Shown here: piece by piece, positions 11,694-25,474 of the stretch
Numbering within the stretch: the first letter of the stretch is position 1
How the letters are laid out: each line of letters starts with the position of its first letter
DNA from: Acanthamoeba lenticulata
Taxonomy: Eukaryota > Discosea > Longamoebia > Acanthamoebidae
Direction: 5' to 3'
Assembly: GCA_002179805.1 (NCBI GenBank)
Contig: NAVB01000628.1
Span: 1 to 29,457, forward strand
Length of the DNA: 29,457 nucleotides
The notes under the pieces: generated by a model
Databases searched by the model: none
What the model was told of the DNA's origin: nothing
What the model saw: the letters and a program-made list of their open reading frames with translations, nothing else
Made by a program: the position numbers and the translations under genes

Positions 11694-13418
11694 TCATTGG
11701 TCAGGGAGGGAGCACAGGAGGAGATCGTTGACCTGGTATTCTATCATCGCAGTCGGCTGTTGCTCGAGCCACTGCAAGCTTTGAGCCACCACCTCTTGCT
11801 GCTTCCGTCCATCGTCCCCTGCCGGAGTGTCGAAGTGACCGACAACAAAGTAGACAGGCCCGTTGTAGTACGGACAGTGGCCGGGGACGGGGCACGGCGT
11901 TATCTGGGCAAGCGAGACGAACTGAGTGAGACACGCCACCTTGACTCCCTCTCTGTTAACACACAGCGGCGGAGGAGAGCGCACCTTGAGGCGCTTGATG
12001 ATGCCGGTCACGTCGGTCGTGTTCAGGATGTAGAGAGCGACGGCGAGACCGGTGTCGAAGCGTCCCTTGCCCTCGCCCAGCACTCCGTGCAGCTCCTTGT
12101 ACACCTGCACACGCCCGCCGAACGTTGTCCAAGGAATGATGAAGCCACGCAAGCAACGGAGAGCACTGCAACGCGTACGAGTTCCTGGTAGCGCTCGCTG
12201 CGCTCCATCCGCTCGCCGTCCACCACGTAGATCAGCTTCGGATTCATCGTCTTGTATCTCTCGAGCTCTGGCTCGTAGCGCAAGCCTCGGAACAGGGCTC
12301 TGGGCCTCACTGCACGGTACCAGTTCCTGGCCATGCCAAGTTGACATACATGTTAAAAACGTTTGCCAGAGGTGGCGGGCTTGATGCTGTTGTTGAGCAG
12401 ACCTGGGTTTGCGTATGACGCAGATGTTGGTACTGTCTGGAGGGCGCCACCACTCATGTCCCGTGGCGTAGGCCGCGCGTATCACCCGACACTGGCCTGT
12501 GTGCAATGACGTCATTGCCACATTTGAGCGTGCGTAGCGTGACACTGGCCCATGAGCGGAACCGCGCGCGCGCATACCTCCGGGGCTCACCAGATCGGCC
12601 ACGATCTGAACCGAGTCTAGAGATGACCTGACGATGTCCGTGATGGCGTCGAGGGTGGCAAACGCAGGCAGGCCCGCCACAATGATAGATTCGGTGACAG
12701 GTGTCCTCCATTCGGTCACCATCTCATGCATCCTGCTCCAGGGCAGGCGCGTTGGGTTGATGGATTCATCACATTCCATGAGCTGCGCCCGCACCTCTGA
12801 TAGGCCTTCTTCCAGCCGCCGTAGCCGTCACCCGTTGCGTGCGACCTGACAAACTCCTTCAAGTTGTCCACGTGCTTGGTGAGCTCGAGGCGCTCACCGT
12901 CTTCGTCGCTACCGTCGGCAGCCGCACGCGCACTCCGATCTGCATCATCAGCTCTCGTCGAGCTCGCGCCATTGCAGGCACTGAAACGAGCAAACACATC
13001 GCTGATGGGATGCGCGCGCCACGCGTTGCGCTCCTCGGGCACCGCCTGTCGCCCACCAGCGCGTCAGAGCTTCGGCAACGGAGAAAGGAGTGCGGCTGCC
13101 GGCGTGGTCTGGTGGTGCGCACGGTGTAGGGGTGCGGATCGGGCGTGGCCTCGCCCCAGAAGTCGGAGCCGAAGCGGCGGAGGAAGAGCGTGCACCACAC
13201 CACGTCTGCGTTGGCCTCCCGCGCAAGCGCACTGCACGTCTGCGCCACCTGTGCGTACCGCCCCCGAAACGTTCCATTGAATCTTGTGAACTCAAGGGTG
13301 CGCTGACAGGCGGGCGTACGTCAGCGAGGTCGGTGGGCTGGAGGTGGAGCAGCACGCAAGCCACCAGGTTGGCGTCCAAATCGAGCAACAGACTCTCTCC
13401 TCCTCTCAGCGTCGCCAT
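11694..13418 (-). CDS. F-box protein, C-terminal domain unrecognised
   Basis: Probable substrate adaptor of an SCF ubiquitin ligase. Exons (complement) are 13320-13418, 13123-13248, 12898-13045, 12578-12796, 12403-12496, 12179-12326, 11985-12104 and 11694-11903, 387 aa. The F-box is at residues about 13-60, with LVACVLLHLQPTDLADVAQ, SALAREANADVVWCTLFLR and a following RNAWRAHPISDVFARF. The remainder is not a repeat propeller. It includes WYRAVRPRALFRGL, PKLIYVVDGERMERSERYQE, GRFDTGLAVALYILNTTD and a hydrophobic VYFVVGHFDTPAGDDGR near the end, none of which I can assign. The 12797-12897 intron (GTGAGC..TATCAG) is open in frame and ends in a plausible F-box-flanking GGWKKAYQ, so part of it may be coding. 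Compositional bias matches its neighbours. Confidence 0.75.
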
Positions 13419-13460
13419 CTTCGGCAGCCTCAGCGCCAGTGATACTCGGTTTTCGGTTAA

Positions 13461-13468
13461 CTTTTATA
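13461..13468 (-). promoter_or_regulatory. TATA box for the F-box gene
   Basis: On the minus strand this reads TATAAAAG, a canonical TATA box in an AT-rich dip, 42 bp upstream of the F-box gene ATG. That predicts a start site about 30 bp downstream and a very short 5' UTR. The motif is read directly and its function is inferred from position. Confidence 0.65.
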
Positions 13469-13622
13469 AATTGCGCGCCAACTGCGGAGACCACAAGCCG
13501 AGCTGTTGTAGTGTGGAGAGGACAAAGGTGGTGTCCTTCTTTGAACTCCTAACGTGCGCAATTTCCCTCACACAAGCTCATCAAAGTTGCTCGAGCTGCA
13601 GGATGTACAAATCCTCACAATA

Positions 13623-16600
13623 TTACAGTTGCTCGAGCTGGAACCGGCCCACGCTCTTGCGCAGCGCTCGCCGTCGTGTTATCCTCCGCCGTTGGGTCAC
13701 CAGCAGGAGCGCCGCGATGACCACCACAACGACGATGATGGCCACCGGCACCGCCACGGCCACGCCCACAATGAGGCCCAGGTTGGAGTCTCCTCCTCTG
13801 TTGTCGCCTTCCTTCGCGCCCAGCAGCACTCCCAGGTCTGCCCTCACCCCCCCCCCGCCCCCATTGGTGTGACGCGTTATGGATGAGCCAATCAGTGGAG
13901 CGTGTTCTTGAGGTGACCTGACGGTGGCGGGGAAAGATGGGCGGACCGGGATCGTAAACCAGCGAATGGTTGAACCGCGAGAACTGCAGCACGAGCTCCG
14001 ACGTCCTCGTGTCGAGCGCAAACTGCACTCCTCGCCCGCCGTTGACGCTCGCGCCATCGAGCTCCACCGTGTCCACCACGCGAAGCTCCGTCCGACTTGT
14101 CGTCGTCGTCGTCGTCGTTGAGCTCGACTCTCCTCCTGTTGATGGTGAGCCCGGCGGTGAGAGGATGAACTTGACGACGCCCGGTTGCGGAACCGACGAT
14201 GAGAAGCTGCCAAATGCTGGTGTGATCTTCAGCCGCAGCTCCACCCTCGACCCGTCGTCGTCGTCGTCGTCGTCGGCATCAACACTGGTGCTGTTGCTGG
14301 CGGCGAAGCGCCAGGGCCAGTCGAAGAGGCGCAAGGAGAACTTGGCTCGCGAGGGCAGCGCGTCAAAGGACACGTTGCCCACGCTCACGCTCGTGTTGGT
14401 GTCGAACAGATAGAACTGCACCTCCAGCCGCCCTCCTCCAGTTGCCTCTCCGTTGCCATCACGATCGCCCTCGCTCTGGTCAGGGTCGGAGACGGTGAGG
14501 TTGGCCGTGAAGAGAAACGAGAGCGTTGCATTGAACTCGTCATCTTCCAACTCTTGCCACGCGCCTGTGCATTATATGTGGTCTCAGTCTCCCCTCATGG
14601 GTCGATTTGCTGACAAGCAAACCGCCAAATGCGCGCACGCACCAGTGGCGATGAGGCCCTGGCGGACCAGCGACCCGTTGAGCAGCTCGCGCACGGCGCT
14701 GACACTCACGCGCGCCGCCTCCTCCGCCCGAGCACTTCCTCCGCTGTCTACTCACCCGTTTCCCCCCATAGCAAAAAAGAACGAAATGAGAACGAATAAC
14801 AAAGAAAGAGAACGACGGTGAGGTGCACCCTTGGGCACGAGGACGATGTCGGGGGCGGTGAGGTTGAACTGCATGACCGGCACGACAGCCACGTCGGTCG
14901 TGTTGCTCACCAGGTACACCGGCGTTGAGCTGGCCGACGGCGACGGCGACGTGCCCGGACTCTGCGTGGCGCTGGGCGTGGGCGAGACAGACGGCGAGAA
15001 GCTGGGCGAAGGCGTAGGCGAGGCTGTGGGCGTGACGCTGGGCGTGGGCGTGCATGAGGGGCTGGGCGTGCGAGAGGCAGTAGGCGTGATTGTGGGCGAA
15101 GGCGTGCGCGAAGAGGACGCCGAAGGGCTGGGCGACGTGGTGGGCGTCCCCTTGAGCGGATTGCAAAAACCTGGTAACAAAAGCAAGCAAGATTAACGAT
15201 GATGATCAGCACCTGCCATCCGCAGCAAGCAGGCAGAGAGTCGGTACCGCTGGTGGGCACGGCCCCGTTGGTGGCTGTGATGGAAAGCTGGCCCCAGCTG
15301 CGCCACGGCTGCGTACTCGGTGCCACCTCGTAGCAATACACACCTGCGCAGCAGCACGCATTCTCTCCTTGAGGAACCGTAAAGAAGGTTGACGGGGAAA
15401 CGATGTGCGGCAACGAGAACGGACCAGAGCTGTCGGTGCCGCTGACGTGCAAGTCGACGTTGCCCACTTGATCCCAGTTGCCCCACTCCGACACGCCAAT
15501 CGTTCCAGTGCCGGGCAACATCTCAATGGAGATGGGCCCGTTTTGTGTCCAGTAGGCTTGCTGGTACAGGCGCACACCTTGACGAGGAGACGCATGGCGG
15601 ACCACCCAATGGTGTGCGCATGAGATTTTTAAAAAAAAAACAAAACAAAAACAAAACAAAACAAAACAAAACAAAACAAAACAAAAACAAAAAAACAAAA
15701 AAACAAACAAACAAAAAAAAACAAAACACATCAACTGTTGTTAATAAATTGGAGGGGATTTAGAGAGGGCAGAGAACCGATCCGGCTGGCCGTCACGAAA
15801 GTCGGCCCGTCCTGCTGCCACACGGCATTAACGCCAAAATATATGCCTGTAGGAGAATAACCCAAGTACTTTCACGGTGTCAATCATCGAGACAAATTCT
15901 TAGCTCTGCAAGGGGGACTGACCGATGTAACTCGACTGGACTCGCGTCGCCGCACCCGCTGATTGCTTCCATTCCGTCGAATCCGGCATGCTCAGCCCAA
16001 TCGCGGAGGTGCTGGAGACGTCTGCGTAGACATCGGCATTTTGGTTCCAATGGCCACCATTAAACTGTGCCCCTGGACGACAGGAGAGAAAGTCAGAAAA
16101 GGAACCACCACAATTTTGAGTCGTCTGACGAGCTGCGTACCATCTCCCGTCGTAGACTGCACGTAGAACGAACCATTCTGCACCCAGGTGGTGTCGTCGA
16201 GATAGATGGGAATAAAGGCGCCGTTGTAGGAGAACGATCCTCGTTGGTTGTACGTGCTGCTCTCCACGTAAATGGCCTTGTTGAGGTACCTGGCAGGCAA
16301 GCCGGCTAACACAAGCAACGGCATATGGGTAAGTGAGCAGAGTAAGGGAAGTTCACACGGACTGACGTGTGAGAGAGCAAGGAGATACGAGAGGGAGAAA
16401 AGTGGGGGGGGAGGAGCTCACTTCTGTTTTGCATGCAGGTGATGTTGAGGTTCCCGTCATGTGTGAATGTGCTCGCCAGAATTTGAATGCTAGCTGTGAA
16501 GACAATGTTTAGAAAGGCTTTCCATGAGAACTGAGGCTGCCAGAACGCGTGTACGAACTCTCGAACAGGAACAGGTCACCACTGATGGTTGCGGCCCCGT

Positions 16601-17045
16601 AGGAGATCGTCAACCAAAGGCCAGTCGGCGAGGAGCTGGTGACGCGCACAAGACCACCCACCAGCCTGTGGGAACATCAAGGGTTGGGCATTTTTCGGTA
16701 ATTAAACAGATAATTTGCAGAGCAAAGGCAGAACAGCTAGGCGGGGAGACGCACACAAGGGAAAAGGCAACGTTGACCGTAAGCTCACCCTCGGTGTAGT
16801 TGCCGGCCTGCACCCTCACCGTGCTCACGGACGAGTTGACCTTGGCCAGCGCGGCATTGATCGAGGTGTAGTTGCACAACGCCGAACTCGAGCACACTGG
16901 TCAAGGTCAGGATCAACTTGTGGGCTGAGAAAGAAGAGAGCGGTTATTCTGCACCCGTGAGCTCAGCCCCAGAGGCGCTTGGCGAGAAGAGAATCACGCA
17001 GAAGAAGAGCAAAATGGCGGCAGCACGCCACACAGCCCACCCCAT
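13623..17045 (-). CDS. Type I surface protein, beta-helix-like ectodomain, STP-rich stalk
   Basis: Predicted secreted single-pass plasma-membrane protein, function unknown, possibly adhesive or cell-surface. Exons (complement) are 16955-17045, 16755-16896, 16559-16665, 16422-16493, 16141-16305, 15923-16072, 15778-15846, 15248-15577, 14829-15170, 14643-14747, 13923-14564 and 13623-13837, 809 aa. Residues 1-27 are a signal peptide (AAAILLFFCVILFSPSASG). CNYTSINAALAKV and VRVQAGNYTEGELTV are typical of parallel beta-helix (pectin-lyase-like) folds. The middle repeats W-x-Q-[ND]-[GA] modules. Residues about 380-455 are a Ser/Thr/Pro stalk, then an N-glycosylation-rich region with Asp7 and Thr7 runs. 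A TM helix (GLIVGVAVAVPVAIIVVVVV, about 758-785) precedes a basic tail. Ten of eleven introns are phase 1. The acceptor at 15578 is the least certain. I do not recognise a named orthologue. Confidence 0.77.
14101..14118. repeat. (CGT)6 trinucleotide run, codes Thr tract
   Basis: Six perfect CGT units lie within exon 11 of the surface-protein gene. Read on the minus strand they contribute to a threonine run in the ectodomain. Confidence 0.9.
14254..14274. repeat. (GTC)7 trinucleotide run, codes Asp7
   Basis: Seven perfect GTC units lie in the same exon as the Thr-coding run. On the minus strand they encode seven aspartates and could vary in length between strains. Confidence 0.9.
14931..15160 (-). 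repeat. Degenerate Ser/Thr/Pro-coding tandem repeat
   Basis: Imperfect 6-24 bp units around GGGCGTGGGCGAAGGCGT on the plus strand encode SPT/TPS/SPS repeats on the minus strand. They form the extended, probably O-glycosylated stalk of the surface protein. Confidence 0.8.
15631..15725. repeat. (CAAAA)n-like tandem repeat in an intron
   Basis: An A-run followed by CAAAA/CAAAAA units decaying to CAAA lies in the 200 bp intron between 15578 and 15777. On the gene strand it reads (TTTTG)n. It makes this the longest intron of the gene and resembles a U/G-rich expansion upstream of the acceptor. Confidence 0.9.
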
Positions 17046-17255
17046 CTTGCGCACGGTGTGTGGTGGTACTTCTGGCCGTGCCCGTTTTTGTTGTGGCAAT
17101 TCAGCGCAAGCACAACTTCACGAACCAAACAACAACCAGCAATTGCTCCGGTCGGGTCCATGCACGGACGAGGTGACGCACTCCCAATCACAAACCGCGA
17201 AACAATAATTAAAGAACTCTCGTTCAGCAATTCCGGTGCAATCAAGAGCTCTTGA

Positions 17256-21632
<4,377 letters not shown>

Positions 21633-21709
21633 TTCCGGACCCAATTTGCCAACCGTGACGATTTGTGATATGATGTCAGTTGTGATTGCGCTGTGCTGTT
21701 GTGGCCACT

Positions 21710-21734
21710 TTTGGCGCCAGTATTTGGCGGGAAA
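21710..21734. promoter_or_regulatory. Paired E2F-type sites upstream of MCM2
   Basis: TTTGGCGC at 21710-21717 matches the E2F consensus TTTSSCGC exactly. TTTGGCGGGAAA at 21723-21734 contains TTTCCCGC on the opposite strand and is close to a two-armed site. Both lie 78-102 bp upstream of the MCM2 ATG, inside the 145 bp gap after syntaxin 5. MCM genes are classic E2F/DP targets in animals and plants, so G1/S regulation is a reasonable inference. Confidence 0.7.
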
Positions 21735-21777
21735 GAAAAGAATGTGCGGAATTACCAAAATTGTTTTGCGTGATCGC

Positions 21778-23244
21778 TCACATGAAAAATACAACAAAGA
21801 GGACAATGAACACGAGCAGCACCAAGAATATCTTGGCGATCAGCCACCTGTTCCCGCTGATGCTGTGCAGATACTTAATCAACTGCGCTTGCGCATTATC
21901 GATGTTGGCTTGGCTCTGCAATTCATTAAAGTTGGTTGAGTCAAAACACAGACACAAAATATCAAAAGTAAATCAAAGGGCAAGGAGTAGTACATCGCTG
22001 ATATTGGCGTCAATCCTCTGCATCATTTCGCCCTGCTCTGCCACGATGGTGGCGAGTTGTGTGAAAATACCCTGCAGGAGACCGGACGTGCACAGTCAGG
22101 GTAGGCGATCAGCACTCTCGAAAGGGCTCGGCGAGTACCTGGAGCTCAATGATGGTTTGCCCGATGTTCTCAACGGCTTGCGTTCGGCTTCGAATGTACG
22201 AGTCCTGGACCGTGAGAAGGGTCTGCTTCTGTTGTTGCTGCTGTTGCATGCCCATCATCATGCCTCCTCCTGATGGCTGTGTCATGGTTTACGCGAGTAC
22301 GCATTATGAGACTCTCCCTCTCTGTCGATACAAAACAATGCGGGCACGTACGTCGTCGGGCAGGTGGATGGTCACGTCCCCATGCACGCCATTTGTTGAG
22401 TGCACCCTGGGGACAAAGAACGACGCACCCGTGAGTTTTATATTGCCCATATGGTGCACAAAAGGGGGTTAGTGCTGGGTGGCTTACCCGTTGGGGAAGG
22501 CGCGCGGAGGCTTGGACGCTTCGTGGAGCACCGACTTGCCCTTGGTGAGTGCAAGACTGCCGCCGGTAAACTGCTGCCGCTTTTCTTGCTGGATCTTCAA
22601 GTTCTGTCGAGGGCGCGTAGTGCGTAAGAAAGAGTCGAGGAAGAGAGAGAGGAGAGATCAAACGTACTTCTGTTCGGGTCTCGAGCACCTTCTGGAATCG
22701 TTTTGTCGTGTTGGCCAGCTCGGACTTGAGCGAGCCAACGACGCCCAGCGCGTGGGTTTCCGTTTGCTTGTTCTTGCGCAAGGCCTTTTGCGTCTTCACG
22801 TAGTTCTGCAGGGCCTCAATCTGGGTATTAAGGGTGGTAATGTCCTGCACAAACATGCAAGAATTAGCACAAAAAACCCAAAGTTTGAGGTGCAAGAACA
22901 AGAGACTTACTTGCTTGATCACGTGTGTTAGCTGATGGATTTCCATCGTCTTGTCATCAAAGAGAGACGTATTCTTGGCCACTGGGCAATACGCGGGGTG
23001 AGTTGCGAGGTGAAAGGTCACAAGAAAAATAGGAGAGGGTACGTTTGGTGAGATTGGCCAGCTTCTGTGCTGTGTCGTGTATTTGCCGACCCAGCTGGGA
23101 TGCAGCCACGGCGAACTGCGACCTCGGCACGGAAGACGCCATCCCATCCGCGTGTGAAAGAAGTGGTCGTTTTGTCATTTTCTTCTGTTGCCTCATCGTG
23201 TCCACGATTTGGGCGAATTCCAACGTCCTATCCTTCCATGACAT
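21778..23244 (-). CDS. STX5: Syntaxin 5 (Sed5-type Golgi Qa-SNARE)
   Basis: Tail-anchored Qa-SNARE for ER-Golgi and intra-Golgi fusion. Eight exons (complement), 23043-23244, 22911-22981, 22668-22844, 22488-22603, 22352-22406, 22139-22276, 21994-22071 and 21778-21915, give 324 aa. The N-terminal DRTLEF (residues 5-10) is the Sly1-binding peptide of Sed5/syntaxin 5. The Habc region contains LAKNTSLFDDKTMEIHQLTH and VIKQDITTLN. The SNARE motif runs from QDSYIRSRTQAVENIG to about residue 290, with zero-layer Gln at about 258 in GIFTQLATIV. RWLIAKIFLVLLVFIVLFV is the C-terminal membrane anchor, with one residue after FF. A short Gln run sits just before the SNARE motif. The start codon and all seven junctions are supported by alignment. 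Confidence 0.96.
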
Positions 23245-23933
23245 TTTTGGAGTTGATGTAGAAAATGTTGGCTCTGATTCTTAGTGAGAAGATTTCGACC
23301 AATAAATAGGTGGTTGTGAGCTCAATGATCGATCACTTTCTCTCTTTCGTGTACGTGTCGATTCTCGCTGAGGCAACACTAAATCGATGGCCTGTAGTCG
23401 TTCAACACAGCGCAGTCGCCACTTCTCCTTGTGTGATTTCTCCTTTGCTCCGCGCAACTTGCCCGCCACGTCACGCACCAGGCAAGGGGGGAAAAAAGGG
23501 AGCAGGCTTAGCCTGGGGTTTCGGCGCGGAATGTGGCCGAAACATCGAGTGGCCAGCTCAAGCTGGAACTTTGGGCCACGTGAGCCGCTTGGAGGAGGGC
23601 ATGTGGCGTGGGTTGGTCGCGGTGCCTCGACTCCACTCATTACCATGCAGGCAGTTATCAGAGGGACATTGGCTTCATCAAGCCCTGTTTTCATTGAATT
23701 GTTGGGAACCGCTCAGCTCCTTGGAATAAAGGAACGAGCAGGCCACCTCTTTAAGAGATGTAAACTGTGAACCTGTTCGCTACTTGCTACTAAGGGTGAC
23801 TTGTAATGCTCGACCTTGTCCCTCTCTCCTCCTAATAATCTGCTGCCCGACTCGCCTGCTAATGGGCCAGTGTGGGAAAAAAAGAGCAAAGTTTCCAGTT
23901 TCCGAGAACTGCTCGATGCACGTGTGTACTCCA
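23245..23933. other. 689 bp stretch with no recognised gene
   Basis: It lies upstream of syntaxin 5 and downstream of the DUF4291 gene. The part nearest syntaxin 5 should hold its promoter: minus-strand CTATTTATT (23301-23309) about 57 bp upstream of the ATG is a weak TATA candidate. Overlapping open frames of 127-139 codons occur on both strands (plus 23310-23729 and 23387-23770, minus 23281-23694), but none resembles a known family or shows a convincing splice context. It may be a long leader, a ncRNA or a small lineage-specific gene. Confidence 0.4.
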
Positions 23934-25335
23934 TCAGGGCTCAGAAGTCCGCACGGCCTCTTCTTCTCCCGCTTTTTGGGGCTCAGGAGCAGGTTCTTCA
24001 GTCCAGGGAGAGGCCTCCAGCCGTACGATGTGGTGCACGTGAAACTCTTTCTCACCGCCGGTCACGCCACAGAGGCCGATGAAGCTGGATTTGGCCGTTT
24101 GCGGTAGCCATCGCAGCGGTTTCACCTGACGTGCTTCCAGTCCATGCGAGCCGCCTGTGTAGCTGATCCACACCGCGCACCCCTCTTCCATGGCCTTGTC
24201 CACCCGTTTTCCCATCTCTGATCGAACCTGTAAAAGCGGTTAACAAACCGCAGACGCCCATTCACGCACTCACAATCGTGTGGGCACCTCGGTTTCGTGG
24301 GAAAGGTCAAGGTGGGCAACGATGGCAGGATCGTCGGGCTCGTATATGATTTCTCTGTTGCGAGACGAGCGGTGAAGCCAGGGTCAGCAGATGATCATGC
24401 GACAACAAAGATCGCATGAAGCTGGAGCATTTACTTTGGGGTGACGAGCTTCGAGAGGTCCGTCCGGGAGCACTCGGCGACGAACTGCGTCAAGTCGTCA
24501 ATGCGCAGGATGTCTTGACCATTGGCAAAGGAGCGCATATTCTTCAGCCCCAGTTGAATTGCTCGTCTGTTCTTCACGGGAGCGCCGCTCGGGTGATGAT
24601 CTGGGCGCAGACTGTCAGCCTTTGGTGACGATGACGATGAAACCATCCACAAGCCAATGGACGCATGCTCATTCATCGAGCTCATACCGGGATCCCATTG
24701 CAAGCGGACAATCGAACCATCGGCTTGCGAGCCGCCTTTCTTCGCGGCGATGGAGACATAACGATCGAACGCTGATCGCTTGAGCCTGTGCCCGCAAGTC
24801 AAAGGTGAATAAGAGTCTTATATGGCCGATAGGTCATGCGTTACCAGATGCCCAGCGTCATCTCTTGGTTTTTCTTTTCTCCCCAGCCGCTCCTGCGTGT
24901 TCATTCACGTGTCAGTGGCCCAGGAAGGGCAACAACACAGATGCTCGAGGAGAGCGGGGCCACACCTGTACATCATCCAGAGGAAGTTGGTCTTGATCCA
25001 GGTCATGCGCGAGGGTGAGTAATCGGGGCATCCCGAAAAGCGTTTGTGGGCCACCGCGTAGCGACCGATCTCAGGCTTAAACGCCTGGTACACCAATATG
25101 GCCTCCTCTGCAGGTGGGTGCGTGCGTGCAAGCATGGGCCGAGAGGTCAAACAATGCGATACATCATAGGGCAGGGCCAGCATTGCTCCTGGTGCGCACC
25201 TGTGTACTGGGCGAGGATGAACTTGCCAAACTTGGGCCAGCGCTTCTTCTGCACGAGGTACGCTTCCGTCTGCAGCTGATGCTGGAAGCTGGCTTGATGC
25301 TCGCTTTCTATGTGCGCGTCGTGTTCTTGTTCCAT
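23934..25335 (-). CDS. DUF4291 protein with WYL-like C-terminal domain
   Basis: Function unknown. Seven exons (complement), 25200-25335, 24966-25107, 24845-24892, 24688-24785, 24435-24600, 24288-24354 and 23934-24227, give 316 aa. After a Gln/Glu-rich 20-residue lead, residues about 45-190 follow the DUF4291 pattern: EEAILVYQAFKPEIGRYAV, MTWIKTNFLWMMYRSGW, LKRSAFDRYV, VRLQWDP and RRAIQLGLKN. Residues about 220-290 resemble a WYL domain: VDKAMEEGCAVWISYTGG, then EARQVKPLRW, a strand ending in FIGLCG, and EKEFHVHHIVRLE. The tail is acidic. The last junction uses GAG then GTGCCC. A better-looking GTGAGT donor 15 bp downstream would shift frame and end after about 36 codons without the WYL-like segment. 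Both domains are commonest in bacteria, but the six introns show an established nuclear gene. Confidence 0.82.
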
Positions 25336-25474
25336 TGTTTGGAGTGAAAGCGGTTGCGTCCGCCGCCAGGCAAAGGCCCCTTCTTGGCTTATTCTCGCCT
25401 TGCCTGAGCCGAACGTGAACTTAGCTTTTCCTTGTCATTTCTTCATCTTTTTCCTTTTTAATCTCAGCATATTG
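25336..25474. promoter_or_regulatory. Divergent promoter region, DUF4291 gene / ankyrin gene
   Basis: These 139 bp separate two start codons pointing away from each other. The ankyrin-gene side is pyrimidine-rich (25421-25466). I see no clear TATA box. A promoter role is inferred from position only. Confidence 0.4.

Noticed and set aside
11694..12794. 366-codon uninterrupted frame as a single exon of the F-box gene
   Set aside because: The frame runs through introns that happen to be open; splicing at 12577, 12402, 12178 and 11984 gives continuous, more protein-like sequence.
15523..15729. Phe/Leu/Cys-rich apparent membrane peptide on the minus strand
   Set aside because: It is a translation of the (TTTTG)n intronic repeat and not a real transmembrane segment.
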